From assembly GCA_048772705.1 (NCBI GenBank), contig JBLWGC010000104.1, positions 62,001 through 126,000 on the forward strand: a stretch of DNA of 64,000 bases, read 5' to 3'. Below are positions 46,168-57,380 of the stretch, piece by piece. Every line of letters begins with the position of its first letter. The stretch's first letter is position 1. The notes beneath the pieces were generated by a model that did no database searches, was not told where the DNA came from, and was given only the letters and a program-made list of their open reading frames with translations. This DNA is from Leidyana gryllorum EB-2025a (taxonomy: Eukaryota > Apicomplexa). Made by a program: the position numbers and the translations under genes.

Positions 46168-47292
46168 ATGAAGATGTTTGTTCCTCTCGCATTCCTCTTG
46201 GCCACCGTTGCCGCCACTCAAGTGACTTTGGAAGATGTTTACGGACCCGCTCCTCGAGTTGAAAACATGGCTCCCATCGCTGGTGGTCTCCGCTCTCGCG
46301 CTGCTCGTCCCGCTTCCTACACTAAGCGTCGTACCGCTGAGCAGTGTGACTTCCCTTTCGAGATCCTCCTCGTCCAAGATCTCACTGCTTCCTTCAACGA
46401 CAACTTTGATGCGATGGTCCAAACCCAATTGCCTCAAATGTTCTCTGCCCTCGGCTCTTCTCACCCAGACACAACTTACGGCGCCCTCACTTTCCGGGAC
46501 AAACCGGTCCAGCCCCTCGGAAACCCTCCTACCGACTTCTGCCAGCAATTCGGTCTCGACTTCACCGCCAACACCACTGCCATCACATCTTTCTATGAGC
46601 CCCTCCGTCGTGTGGGCGGTGGAGATCCCGCCGAGAATCAGTTTGGTGCCCTTATCGCGTCCATCAGATCCAACCAGATCTCCTGGGCTTCTAATGCAGA
46701 GTCCACCAAGTTGATTGTTTTGGTCACTGATGCTCCTCCTCATTTCGAAGGAGACGAAGGCAACACCTTCGGTATGAAGACTGCCACTGGTCTCTTCAGT
46801 GATGAAACTGCCGAGAAGGACTGCCTCGAATACTATTACCCTTCCCCCGACCAGGTCTTGGCCAACTTGAAGGGATTGGAGGCTTATCTTGCAGTCCTTG
46901 TCTACGACCCCGAGTACTGGAACGGTCTCCCCGCCAAGTCCTGGCAGTGGTTCAACCGTTTCATCGGACAGACCGATGACTTTGCCAATCTCTCTGCAAA
47001 CGATCAATCTGACTTCTGGACTCAATTGAGCAAAGTTGTCGAGTTTATCGAGAATCTCGAGTGTGTTGACTCCACCACCGCTACCCCTGTCGAGCCCACT
47101 GTCACTCCGGTTGGCACTGAGCAAACTCCTGAGGCTCAAACCACTTTCATCCTTCCGCCTCCCCTCACCCGGACTATTCCGGCTACTGATGAGTGTCAAG
47201 AAACCATTATCTGCGAGGAGGACGTCTTGATCAAGATCGGGTTCCCCCCTGACAATCTCAATGTTGTTGTTGATGGAAAGCAAATTGCCTAA
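46168..47292 (+). CDS. Secreted integrin-beta-like I-domain (vWA) protein
   Basis: Single exon of 374 aa. Signal peptide MKMFVPLAFLLATVAA, a short basic prosequence, then an I-like domain from about residue 60 to 300. The MIDAS loop reads DLTAS (DxTxS in place of DxSxS). Then come YGALTFRDKPV, a CxxF loop, GGGDPAENQFGALIAS (integrin-beta-type D-P-E-N-x-F-x-A-(L/I)) and LIVLVTDAPPHFEGDE, which mirrors the integrin-beta TDA-x-FH-x-x-GD signature. A Thr/Pro-rich linker and short Cys-containing tail follow. No transmembrane helix and no EGF repeats, so it is soluble, unlike integrins. In apicomplexans vWA proteins are microneme adhesins; that role is inferred. Third C in CEE near the end may pair with CQETIIC. 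Confidence 0.85.
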   Translation: MKMFVPLAFLLATVAATQVTLEDVYGPAPRVENMAPIAGGLRSRAARPASYTKRRTAEQCDFPFEILLVQDLTASFNDNFDAMVQTQLPQMFSALGSSHPDTTYGALTFRDKPVQPLGNPPTDFCQQFGLDFTANTTAITSFYEPLRRVGGGDPAENQFGALIASIRSNQISWASNAESTKLIVLVTDAPPHFEGDEGNTFGMKTATGLFSDETAEKDCLEYYYPSPDQVLANLKGLEAYLAVLVYDPEYWNGLPAKSWQWFNRFIGQTDDFANLSANDQSDFWTQLSKVVEFIENLECVDSTTATPVEPTVTPVGTEQTPEAQTTFILPPPLTRTIPATDECQETIICEEDVLIKIGFPPDNLNVVVDGKQIA

Positions 47293-47451
47293 ACAACAAG
47301 TATTGATTTGTCTACTATCATTTGAAGTCTTTCATAACATTGGTATTTATTCTTCTTCTTCGCTTCTAGATAGCCTTACAATCAATTGTTCGCCAACTAC
47401 AAATGATCAACAATGCTTCCAAACCAATCCAATCCAGCTTGAGGGACATTC

Positions 47452-49019
47452 TCAATAGTGCCATGAAGCCCAGTATCCAATCCCCATAACACACACCAAT
47501 GTTCCCAATACTCCCAGATTTCGCTGCCGTTTGGTCACATTCGGCATCATCCGTCTCAAGGAAGTCAATTTTGTGGTCACCAAACCCTTTGAAGCCTGAC
47601 CTGCTGGCCATCCTTCTCCAGAGATCTCTGCTACCGTCTCTTCCGATTCTAACGCCTCCAACGAGCTGGAAGTCTCACCACTGCTCTCTGTAGTTGTCTC
47701 CACGGCTGCGGTATCAACCCCAAGCATGGTTTTGGTAGTGATGGGTCTGGTTGTTGCTGTGACTGTGATGGGGCTGGGGGGTTTTGTAGAAGCACTCGTT
47801 GCGGTGCTGTTGACCGTGGAGGTTCGCGACCGCGGAAGTCGGTGGGATGTTGATTTTTGAGCCTTGGTACTCTTCACAGTGGTAGCCAGGGTGCTGTCCG
47901 GTTTTGTCGTCCTCGAAACAGAAGGAAGCGATAGAGGAAGGGGTGGGGGTGAGGTGAGCGGGGACGAGGTCACAGTTGTGGTTGTTGGGGTACTGGTGGT
48001 AGTTGGGGTACTGGTGGATGTGCTCGAAGATGGCGGCAGTGTCACCGCCTGTAACATAACAGGGGTCACCGGATGCAGATATGGAATGACAGCGGTGCTC
48101 ACGGGCTGCTGATGGGACAGCACCACAGCTGGAGCCTGTTGCGCAACGAAGGTCGTGCCTTGACTATGCCCCACGTGGGCTCCCGAGTTGGGCGGCCAAA
48201 CAACATTCGGGTTGACTGTCCAGATAGATTGCGGCGCCGGAAGACTCATGCTTTGAACCAACCTTAGGTCTGCAGCTGCGTCAGCCTCCTCACCCGATGG
48301 TCCGGCCGATAATACGTCTTCGGATTGTTCCTCCAAGCTGTCGTGATTCACCCGCGCCTCTAACTCACCCGCTGCCTCAACTCCATCTTGCTTTTGCGAC
48401 TCGGGATCCGCGACGATCAGAGGAACGCCATTTATGCTCTCCACAGACCTTTGAGTGTCTCGAATCTCTGATGATTCCTGCGTCGTGCGATCGTCTTCCG
48501 CATTCGCGCCGAGGCGAGAACCTTCAAGGGAATCTGCTGGAGGTTCCCTGCTTTTTGGTGCCTCCTCCGGTGCAACAGACTCGGTCACCGAGTACAGGAC
48601 AGTCTGAGTGCTCACATCTGGCCGCTGAGTCGTTTCTTCCGTGCCCTTGATCGACGGTACATCCACAATCAGGGTGCTTGACTTGCGTGCTTCGTCTTTT
48701 GCGGTCTGACTTCGAAGCGTGGTCTTCGTCCGTGGTGGGACAGTGGTAGTCTTATTGCCACTCTGAATCAGCCATTAAGCGGAAAGTTCGGTCTGTGTAC
48801 CTTGGAGTCCTTCATGGGGGTTTCAACCACTGTGATGGGCTCGCTTTCTGGCTCCGGTGGTGCCTCTGCAGTGCTAATAACGGCCTGGGCAGCAGGTTGC
48901 TGCTGGTCTTCCGAGGCTTGCATCAGCCCACCACGGGGTTCTTCCGGTGTGATGGCGACATCCTGCGCAGCTACTGCGCATACAAGAGCAATAATGACAG
49001 CGATCGCGCACGTTCGCAT
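47452..49019 (-). CDS. Mucin-like Ser/Thr-rich type I membrane protein
   Basis: Two exons with a 38-nt intron (about 48763-48800) give about 509 aa. Signal peptide MRTCAIAVIIALVCAVAA; then an acidic Glu/Pro/Gln region; a long Ser/Thr/Pro-rich stretch (TSTSTPTTTSTPTTTTVTSS and similar) that would be heavily O-glycosylated; and a C-terminal helix LGVLGTLVCVMGIGYWASW with almost no cytosolic tail. This is the layout of surface mucins such as those of Cryptosporidium, but sequence of this kind gives no orthology. It lies convergent to the integrin-beta-like gene. Confidence 0.72.
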
Positions 49020-49055
49020 CGTGTTCGATGGACACACGCTGTGTCTCGGAAGTGG

Positions 49056-49259
49056 TTAAAACCGGCGCTTCCGCTTATCCCGGGCTCGCAAGATGCTTAG
49101 TACGGCCAAGGCGACCGTGAGAATGAGTCCGACCCCCAAGCTACAATAATAAACCACATACCCTTCGCTATCTCGGTACCCTTGATGGCCACGGTTCATG
49201 GTTCGATGAGTATATATTTCCCACACGGTTTGGAATAGTGAAAGTCCACCTTCCCGCAT
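49056..49259 (-). CDS. Small single-pass membrane protein, 67 aa
   Basis: Single short frame: a polar N-terminus with aromatic residues, one transmembrane helix (YYCSLGVGLILTVALAVLSI) and a strongly basic end RARDKRKRRF, which would face the cytosol. It ends 36 bp before the mucin-like gene start, in line with spacing elsewhere. Too short to be sure it is a gene. The helix-then-basic-tail pattern is more structured than chance frames here. Confidence 0.5.
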   Translation of the reverse strand: MREGGLSLFQTVWEIYTHRTMNRGHQGYRDSEGYVVYYCSLGVGLILTVALAVLSILRARDKRKRRF

Positions 49260-49441
49260 GGGAGGGCGGCTGCAGGTGAGTTGAGAGGCGGTGTGTGTCG
49301 GTTTCTCACCGTACTATACGTTTAAGCCTACGTTCCGGAAAGGGTACAAAAGGTAGGTATTGTCCATTGTACCAAGCAGACTGGGGGGGTTTGGGGAGTT
49401 GGTCTAGACGCATTGTAAAAATTTGCCAAGGGTTCCAAGTA

Positions 49442-50951
49442 ATGAAGCTCCACGTACAGACCCTTGGACGTCAGCAAGGCACTATTGAGGTGGATGAGAA
49501 TACTGAGACCTTTGATGATTTGAGACAGAAGGTTCGAAACCAGTTCCAGTTTAGTCAGGATGCGGATGTGACTTTGATTCATCAATCCAAGATCATCACC
49601 AAGACAGATGCTTTAATCAAGACGATTGAGAAGCTGAAAGATGGCGACCGCGTTGTAGTGATGAAGAAACAAGTAGCGGCCAAGCAGGTGGCTGCCGTGA
49701 ACCAATCGCTTCCGCAAGTGAGTGGTGGCGGACTAAGTGGGGTCGCGGCCCCTCTAACCGTTTCTACCCCCGCTGGGACATTGGCTTCATCGTCTGGCAC
49801 TGCTCCTGTAGCCCAAAGTGGGACTGCCGCTGCAGCACCGGCGGCCGCTCCGGTCCCGACTCCAACTCCAGCTCCTGCTCCAGCGACCTCTGCGTCGGGT
49901 CTGGCTGCTTCCTCCACGAGCGCCTCTGTTCCAGCGGCCTCCGCTGCAGCTGAGTCAAACTCCAGCGCCGGTGGAGTGGCGACTGAGAGTACGGGAGGTG
50001 AAGCTTTGTCTGGCCATAACGCGGCCAATGCACTGGTGATTGGAGAGCAAGCTACCAAGGTGAGTGAAATTTATCGAGTTTGGGCCAATGCCTCCGTCAG
50101 ATGATCGATGATATTACTGCAATGGGCTTTGACCGAGCCCGAGTGGAATTGGCTATGCGGGCTGCGTTCAATAATCCCGATCGCGCCGTAGAGTATCTGA
50201 TGACAGTGAGACTTTAGCCCTGTAGTCCCGTTACCAAATCGACCTTCCCGCAGCGTATCCCGGAAACCCAAGCCAATGTCAGTGGCGGTCTGATGGATCC
50301 TCAAACGAGTGCACCCCCAGGAAGCAACGTGGCTGTATCCGGCTCGAACCCCACAATGCCAATTGGGGGTGAGCAGCCTTTCCCCCAGGCTCCCGTAACA
50401 GTCCCGAACCCGGCTGAGCAGCTCTCGGCTGCCAACCCACAGGCTGTGGCAGAAGACGATTCCAATGGTGACGACGATATGGCGGAAAGCAACTTCTCTG
50501 CAAATGACAATCAAATCCTCCTCCGTCTGCGGGGCCTCTTACAGAGCAATCCTCAATTGGTCCCCGCCGTAATGGAGTCCATCAGCCAGCAAAATCCTGA
50601 ACTGATGCAGCTCCTGACCGAGAATCCCGACCAACTTATTCGAATGCTCCAGGGACCCGTCGAGGGCCAGCCTGACACCGCTGCTGGCAATGAGGATGGG
50701 GAATATGGAACGCACATTGTCAGACTCTCCCAGGAGGAGTTAGACACTGTCAACAGAGTAAGCTGACAATGTCCTCTCTGTTGGTATTACTCGTGCTTCA
50801 GTTGATGGAAATGGGCTTTCCCCGTAACGCTGTGATCCAAGCGTACATTGCTTGCGACCGCAACGAGAATGACACCGCCAACTATCTCTTCGACAACATC
50901 AACGACCTCTTCGACGAGGCTGCAGGCCCCGAGCAACCTCAGCAGCAGTAG
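49442..50951 (+). CDS. RAD23: UV excision repair / proteasome shuttle protein RAD23
   Basis: Four exons, about 458 aa. UBL domain at residues 1-78 ([19 protein letters not shown]... DGDRVVVM); an Ala/Ser/Thr/Pro linker; UBA1 ([34 protein letters not shown]); the XPC-binding domain ([35 protein letters not shown]); and UBA2 ([30 protein letters not shown]), with a Gln-rich end. All four modules are in the canonical order. It brings ubiquitylated clients to the proteasome and stabilises the XPC/Rad4 damage sensor. The long Ala/Pro linker is larger than usual. Introns are 41-48 nt. Confidence 0.97.
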
Positions 50952-51455
50952 GGTTTTCAACTAGAGTGTTATGGAAAAAGAAAGGCGATACTCCCGTATG
51001 ACCGAATTGACAGATAACACCAGCGAATTCTGCAGTTTCAAGATCCATCGATCATGTGATGTACACCTGCTACACGGGCTCTAACTTTGGTCACGACCAA
51101 AAAGATTGAAAGAGTCTTTGAGCATGTGACCTACGACAATGTCCTCAAACCCGTCTTGTGACCGTTCGATCTCCTCACTCCGGTGCTATCATCTTCGCCT
51201 TCACTGATGTGCTGTCCACTCGTCAAAGACCGCGAGTGGAGCGGTGATGGAGTTCAGCTGCGGTGTGCGAAGGAGACACGCGACCTCAGCACACACTTTA
51301 CGGCATCACCAACATTTGATTTGGCGGCTGCTCCAGTCGCCCATTTGACTCTGCGGCGGAGTTCCCAGTTTGCAGCCAGCCAGCAACGATCTTGTAGTTG
51401 TAGGGTTTTTGTAGGCAACTAGTGCGTTCTGAAAAAAGAAAGTGGTGGAGAGAGA
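50952..51455. other. Spacer between RAD23 and COPI beta'
   Basis: About 500 nt without a credible gene on either strand; presumably the RAD23 3' UTR and the COPB2 promoter. Minus-strand open frames at 51298-51527 are short and overlap the COPB2 first exon. Confidence 0.5.
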
Positions 51456-54400
51456 ATGACCCTGAAACTGGAATGGAAGAAGAAGCTCGTGACACAGACT
51501 GACAGGGTCAAGGCTGTAGACCTCCACCCCACAGAAACTTGGGTGCTCGCTGCTCTATATAAGTGAGGAGGAACCAATTACAATATCAGGACATATTGTT
51601 TGCGTCACTTTGCAGTGGTCAAGTCATCATATATGACTACTCAACACAGAGCCTCACAAAATCGATTGAGGCCTCCTCACAACCCCTACGATGTGGACGG
51701 TTCGTTGCGAGGGAGAACTGGGTCGTTTGTGCAGGTGACGACTTGAAGGTTCGCGTTTACGACTATCTGACGCTGGAGAAGGTACTGTGGGACAATGAGA
51801 TGTGATCGGCTAATTTGGTGTCTGTAACAGGTGACGTCATTCGACGCACATTCGGATTACATCCGGTCCATTGCTGTGCACGCAACTCTGCCGCTCCTAT
51901 TGACAGCTGCAGATGACCTGACGGTTAAGTGTTGGAACTGGGAGAAAGGCTGGGCTCGAGTCCAATCATACGAATCTCACGCCCATTATGTGATGATGGT
52001 AGCCTGGAGTCCCAGAGACCCTCAGCAATTTGCTTCCGCGTCGTTGGATCGTACCATCAAGGTAAAGAATCGTCCACCTTCTGTAACTCACCTGCCCTTC
52101 CCACCTAATGACAACACTTCATTTGCCTCCCTTATCAGGTTTGGTCCGTTCCAGCGGTCGGAGCGTCGAATGTGGCACCAATCCAGTACAGCCCGGATTT
52201 CACTCTCTCTGGTCACGAGCGGGGTGTGAACAGTATTGCATACGCATTGGGGTAAGAGCCGACGCTCGCAGTGCCAAGTTGTACGCTAACGTCTCTTTCT
52301 CATTGCAGCGACAAGCCGTATCTGATCAGTGGCAGTGATGATATGACCATTCGTGTATGGGACTACCATTCACGCCAGTGCCTGCAGATCTTGTCGGGCC
52401 ACAGCAAGAATGTGTGTCATGCCGTCTTCCATCCTTATCTGCCGTTGATCATATCGTGCAGTGAGGACGGGACAATGATGGTGTGGAACAGCACGACATA
52501 TAGAGAGGAAAACATTCAGTTGTATGATGCTGGGCGTCTATGGGGTATTTCCATCAAGAACAACAGTAATGATATTGCTGTTGCTACGGATGACGGTACA
52601 TTGGTGATTGCCATTGGTAACGAGAAACCGGTTATCACGATGTATCAAGGCAAACTGTTGTATGTGAAGGGTGTCGAAATCTACATGACAAATGTTCGCA
52701 CGTGTGCGAACGCTTACGGCAGCAATGATGATGGTCCGCCAGATGGCGAGAAGTTGCTTCTGAGTGTCAAAGAAGTAGGCAGTGTTGGATTGTATCCCCA
52801 ATCCATCTCGTATAATCCTTCTAACGGTCGTTTGGTGTCGGTGTGTGGTGACGGCGAGTACTCGATTCTGACTGCCCAAGCTTTGCGTAACAAGGCCTAC
52901 GGAGAAGGATTTGACATTGTGTGGAGTATCGATGGGCAGAACTATGCGATTCGCGAACTTGATGGACGAATTCGTGTGTACTACGACTTCAACGAGCTGA
53001 TTAACTTCAAGCCGAGTTTTAATACTAAGGATCTGCACGGAAACGGGCCTCTGTTATGTCTTAACAGCGGTGAATTCATCTGCTTCTATGATTGGGGCAC
53101 CACAAGATTCATTAGACGGATTGATGTATCACAATTCACCGGGCTATATTGGAACGACTCGGGTAGTCGTGTGTGTGTGGCGACTACGGATGGTTTTTAT
53201 GTGCTCAAGTACGACACACATTTAGTGCAGACGACGATAGTCACCAACCAGCCCGAGACTGACGATGGTATTGAGGCGGCGTTTGAGTTGATGGAAGATT
53301 GCATCTCGGAGAACATTATCAGTGGTCTCTGGGTTCAAGAGGAGTGTTTCATCTATGTGACGAACGAGTTACGGCTGCAGATTTATGTGGCAGGGCAGAC
53401 TGACACTCTGGCCTTCTTGCCGAACAAGCAGTATCTGTTGGGCTATTTGCCGGAAACATCTCGATTCTACCTGTCAGATCGAGACATCAACATTACCAGT
53501 TACCGTCTGAGTCTTCCGTACATTCAATTCCAATCGCAGTTGGCCCAAGGCAACATTGCCCGAGCTGAGGAGATACTCCGAACGCAAGTTCCTGAAGCCA
53601 TGTACGAGAAGGCGTCCAAGTTTTTGGCGCAGAAGAACTACAAGTCTTTGGCTTTTGAGTATACTAAGGACCAAGACATCAAATTCGATTTGGCTCTGTC
53701 TATGGGGGATCTCAAGGCCGCTTCCGACATTGTGACGGAAATGGAGAGAGAGAACACGAGACATAAAAGATTGGTCAGAGCGAAATGGACTGCTTTGGGT
53801 GACGTCGCTTTTGGTGTGGGTGAGTTCGATTTGGCTCGTCGGTCCTACGAGAAAGGTCACGACACCAAGGCTCTGCTCCTGATGGGCACCACTCTGGGTG
53901 ATCCCGAGTTGGTGAGAGCCGCCCGACTTCAGGACTTCCAACCGAATGTGTGTTTCGTCGCGGATCTGTTGCTGCACGAGCTGGAAGATTGTGTTGATGT
54001 AAGTTCGCGCAAACTGTGTCGCAATCGACTTCTCTCGACCATTGCAGCTGTTGGTTGAGGACAATGGGAAGGCAGACGCGATGCTGTTTGCGCGATCCTT
54101 CAAGCCCTCGCTGCTCTCAGAGCAGGCCAAGCCGTGGATCGAGAGCATCAAAGAGATGAATACTCATTATGCCTCACGAATAGCCCTACCGCTGGAACAG
54201 GCCGAGACCGAAAAGTTCTTCCCACACCTCCCGGCCCAACTGGAATTGGAGACACTCTTTGTGGAATTCGAAAACACGCATGAGAGATCGGGACTAAAGT
54301 ATCGCGAATGGAAGAACTTTGCCGAATATGACTTTGTCGCCGAGTTCAACGAGTTGGGGGCTGAACAGTTGAAGGAGGCGCTCGCAAGTGTGGAGACCAC

Positions 54401-54605
54401 CGATGAGATCGACGGAGAACCGGAAGTCGAGGAGGCTCCCAAGCAGACCGACCATCAACCCCTCCTGGAAATGGATCTGGATGCCCCCCAACCTGTTGCC
54501 CCGCGCTTTGAAGAGAGTGCTAACGCTGATCACTCGGCTGTCGAAGAGAGAGCTTCTCTCTATGAAGAAGCCGATGAGGGCTCAAATGACTCAGATCTGT
54601 TGTGA
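51456..54605 (+). CDS. COPB2: Coatomer subunit beta' (COPI)
   Basis: About seven exons, about 960 aa. The N-terminus reads [26 protein letters not shown], followed by WD40 repeats ([75 protein letters not shown]), a second propeller and the COPI alpha-solenoid ([34 protein letters not shown]). An acidic tail ends DSDLL. It is part of the cage of retrograde Golgi-ER vesicles and binds dilysine signals. The region between exons 4 and 5 (about 52060-52310) uses two introns to restore the fourth WD repeat. The tail after the solenoid is longer than in animals. Confidence 0.95.
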
Positions 54606-54937
54606 GGCATCGAAAACGTTGGTTCCCAGGTTTAGACAAACTTGACAGCAGCTAGTTTGAACTATCTATTTCCAATAACAACAAACCAATCAACGAACAG
54701 CGGAGACGGCGTGTATCCCACCTCTTCACACAAAGCTGACTCAAAATTATCCCTCTTTTGCCTTTACAATATTGTTACTTAAATAGATACTAACTCAATT
54801 TGTTGTTGATCGTTCTAATTATACTGGTGATCGACGTTTGAAGAGTTTTAGTACTCCCATTGGATAACTGGTTTGTGTTGCCAGTTTTTGGTCTGAAACG
54901 CCTAAGTGCTGTTTTTCAGTCTTTGGTATTCAATATC

Positions 54938-56508
54938 ATGATCGACACACGAGTGCCGCCCCTACCGAACATGTCTAAGCTCTCCTCCTCTATTTCTGTC
55001 AAGTCCACTTCTTCTGAGTTGAATAGCTTTCGGACCGATGACTCGAGAGCACACTATACTTCTGCTGCTCTGTACCGAGCCGACTGGCACTTCCACCAAC
55101 AAGACGAACTTGTAACACCTTGCCAGAATCGAAAGAGAACCGACTTCGCCCACTTGCCCCCTACTTCGGAGAATACATCCACCACTGGAAACGAAGCTCG
55201 ACTCTTGTCCGATTTCTGCAATTGGACCGCCAAGTCCTCTCAATCACCGTTGAGCTCATACGAAGGAAGTGTGCCTCCCCCACCTCTCCCGGTCCCCACT
55301 GGTGGTAATAAGAAAACACAGTACCACAAGACCAAAATGTGCCCCTGGCACCGTGAAGGCAAATGCTTCATGGGTTCAGCTTGTAACTATGCTCATTCAC
55401 GCGATGAATTGAGGCCAAAACCTGATCTTTCAAAGACAAAGCTATGTCCTGAGATAATGAAGGTGTGTACACACACGTGTGCTAAATTGCGTGCCAAGTG
55501 TCAAATGAACTCGAAACCCTTGTTGCTGCTGCATTTCGGAACTGCACCTCATTTCGTGTCATTTTCAGGGTCGGCCCTGTACGAGGCCCTGTTGCCGCTT
55601 TGCGCACGACTTTGTGGAACTCCGTGCGACGGCTGCCTTCTTCAAGACCCGTCTCTGCAAGTATTGGCAACGAGGAAACTGTCCTGCGGGGCGCGACTGT
55701 CGACATGCGGTGAGTCCCAGCATTGGGTGGTGAGCGATCTGTCATGATCTGATGACAGCATGGTCGAGATGAGGTTCGGGCACCTGCGATTCCGCCGGCG
55801 GAGCCAATCTCTGGATTGACAGAAACAACCACGGCTTCGTCGGCGAGAGGCGGTTTCAATAGCTCTTCGGGATCCTTTGCTCCGAGTCCACGCAACGGTG
55901 GGCGCAAGCGAGTGGACGGGCTTTATAGTGATGGTTGTTCCACAACGATGATACCGCCTGCTGCAAACCAGTTGCCATCGCCTTCCTTCTTGTCAGCATC
56001 CGCCGCCTCAACACCAAGCCCTAATGGGCGTCGTCAAGGTTTGCCTTCCCTCCAGCAATGCGCTGCCCTATTGAATGGGGGCGGTTGTGGAGGTGATGAG
56101 GGCGCCTTGAACCTGTTGAAGAGCTGGATCAGTCAGGAGGTTGAAAGGCAGGTGCAGATCCGTCAGCAGGCGACCGAGAATTCTGTGAGCGAGGCTGACG
56201 AGACCTGTTTCCTGCCTGCCGATGTGTTGCAAGGACTGAACACAACGACGCCAGCTCACAGTCGTGGCTGGTTGGGTGCCGGTAGATCTCCGGATGCCAC
56301 TACTCAAAGCGGAGCGAGTCCGGCCACGTTTGCAGCAGCGGTACAGTCCCTGGTGGCAAGCACGACAACGTGCGACGACCGCACCCCCACTCATTTGCTC
56401 TTGAAGACCCTCGGTGACCTCTCGGCCACGGCAGGTTGGGGCGCGCCTCCCTCTTCTATATTAGAGAAAGATTTACCTTCGTTCCCCCCAATGCCTACTA
56501 CCTATTGA
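54938..56508 (+). CDS. CCCH-type zinc-finger RNA-binding protein
   Basis: Three exons, about 470 aa. Three fingers lie in tandem around residues 135-225: TKMCPWHREGKCFMGSACNYAH (C-x7-C-x5-C-x3-H), a second finger created by the first splice (CPEIMK joined to GRPCTRPCCRFAH), and CKYWQRGNCPAGRDCRHAH. Each is preceded by a KT(K/R)(M/L)C-type lead, like TTP/Zfs1 fingers. The rest is low complexity (Ser/Pro/Gly) with one helical segment (ALNLLKSWISQEVERQVQIRQ). It is probably an mRNA-stability regulator. The first intron (109 nt) carries a CACACGTGTG palindrome (55472-55481). The start is the first ATG of the open frame; MSKL at 54971 is an alternative. Confidence 0.86.
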
Positions 56509-56630
56509 ATCATCATTTGAAGTTAGTATTTGAAGTCTTAGCTAATAGGAACCATTTGGTTGTGTTAACGTTTTTGCGAACCGATTAACGATTGAAGAGC
56601 GAAAGATTGATTGATCGACTGATTGCAATC

Positions 56631-57375
56631 TCAGACGTCGAGCGTATTGGCTTCGCCTGTTGGATCGTGATCGTGTACTTGTGAGTGCAGATTGTGCAGA
56701 GTTTTCCGTCGTTTTTGAGGCCTCGCTCTCAGCAATTCTTCATCAGTCCGCGCACGCATCCGTGGCTTTCGAATCTTTGCTAAGCTTATCGCCTCCTCTG
56801 TTCTCAATGGGTGGTGAGGTATGTCACTGGGACTGGCCGGTGGGTGTTTCCGGGGCCGCCCTCGCCTCCGTGGCTGAGATTGGAGCACATTTAAAAGGGA
56901 CCGGGCTTCGGCCAAAGTACTGGGGGGTAGTCTCAATAGGGCTTCTTGTGTCTCCTCTGAGGAGTGGTGGGGGAACATTCAAAGGGAAACAAAGAGGTGG
57001 CTCACTTGGTAACGAGCTGCAGACAATTCTGATGGCCAGATATGCCAAACTGACCGCGAATGCCCGACTTTGCTCACTCTGAGCTCCTAAACCAGGACCC
57101 GCTAGCATATCCATGATCTCACTGAGTGATGTTCAATTGGCCTTTAACCCCCCCTCTCACACTACTCACTCTGGTACTGGTGATGGAACTGCAAAGGGAC
57201 CACCTTGATACCAACATGATGCGTCGAACGGATTTTGGACCGCACCAACTGATTCATCACTCTCCTCTACTGGGACAGGCATGGGCACGTGACCCTCTGT
57301 CCCAGAGGGTTCAGCTATCTGCCCTGGTGGCACTTCCTCCAACAGTCTTTCCAAAACATTTTGTAGGTCCCCCAT
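56631..57375 (-). CDS. AT-hook nuclear protein
   Basis: Three exons give about 214 aa. Exon 1 (MGDLQNVLERLLEEVPPGQ) is acidic; exon 2 is hydrophobic-helical (FAVSLAYLAIRIVCSSLP); exon 3 has a canonical AT-hook core (RRRGRPRKHP) and further basic stretches (KIRKPRMRAR, RPQKRRKTLH). It would bind the minor groove of AT-rich DNA. No wider family recognised. The ATG is 5 nt from the divergent dephospho-CoA kinase ATG. Confidence 0.7.
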
Positions 57376-57380
57376 ATAGC

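Noticed and set aside
46099-47283. 394-aa minus-strand open frame overlapping the integrin-beta-like gene
   Set aside because: Mirror frame produced by codon bias in the sense gene; the plus strand has a signal peptide and conserved I-domain motifs, the minus frame has none.
52693-52711. Near-palindrome GTTCGCAC-GT-GTGCGAAC
   Set aside because: Lies in a conserved stretch of COPI beta' coding sequence; codon use explains it.
52538-53038. Minus-strand frame within the COPI beta' gene
   Set aside because: Shadow of a highly conserved coding exon.
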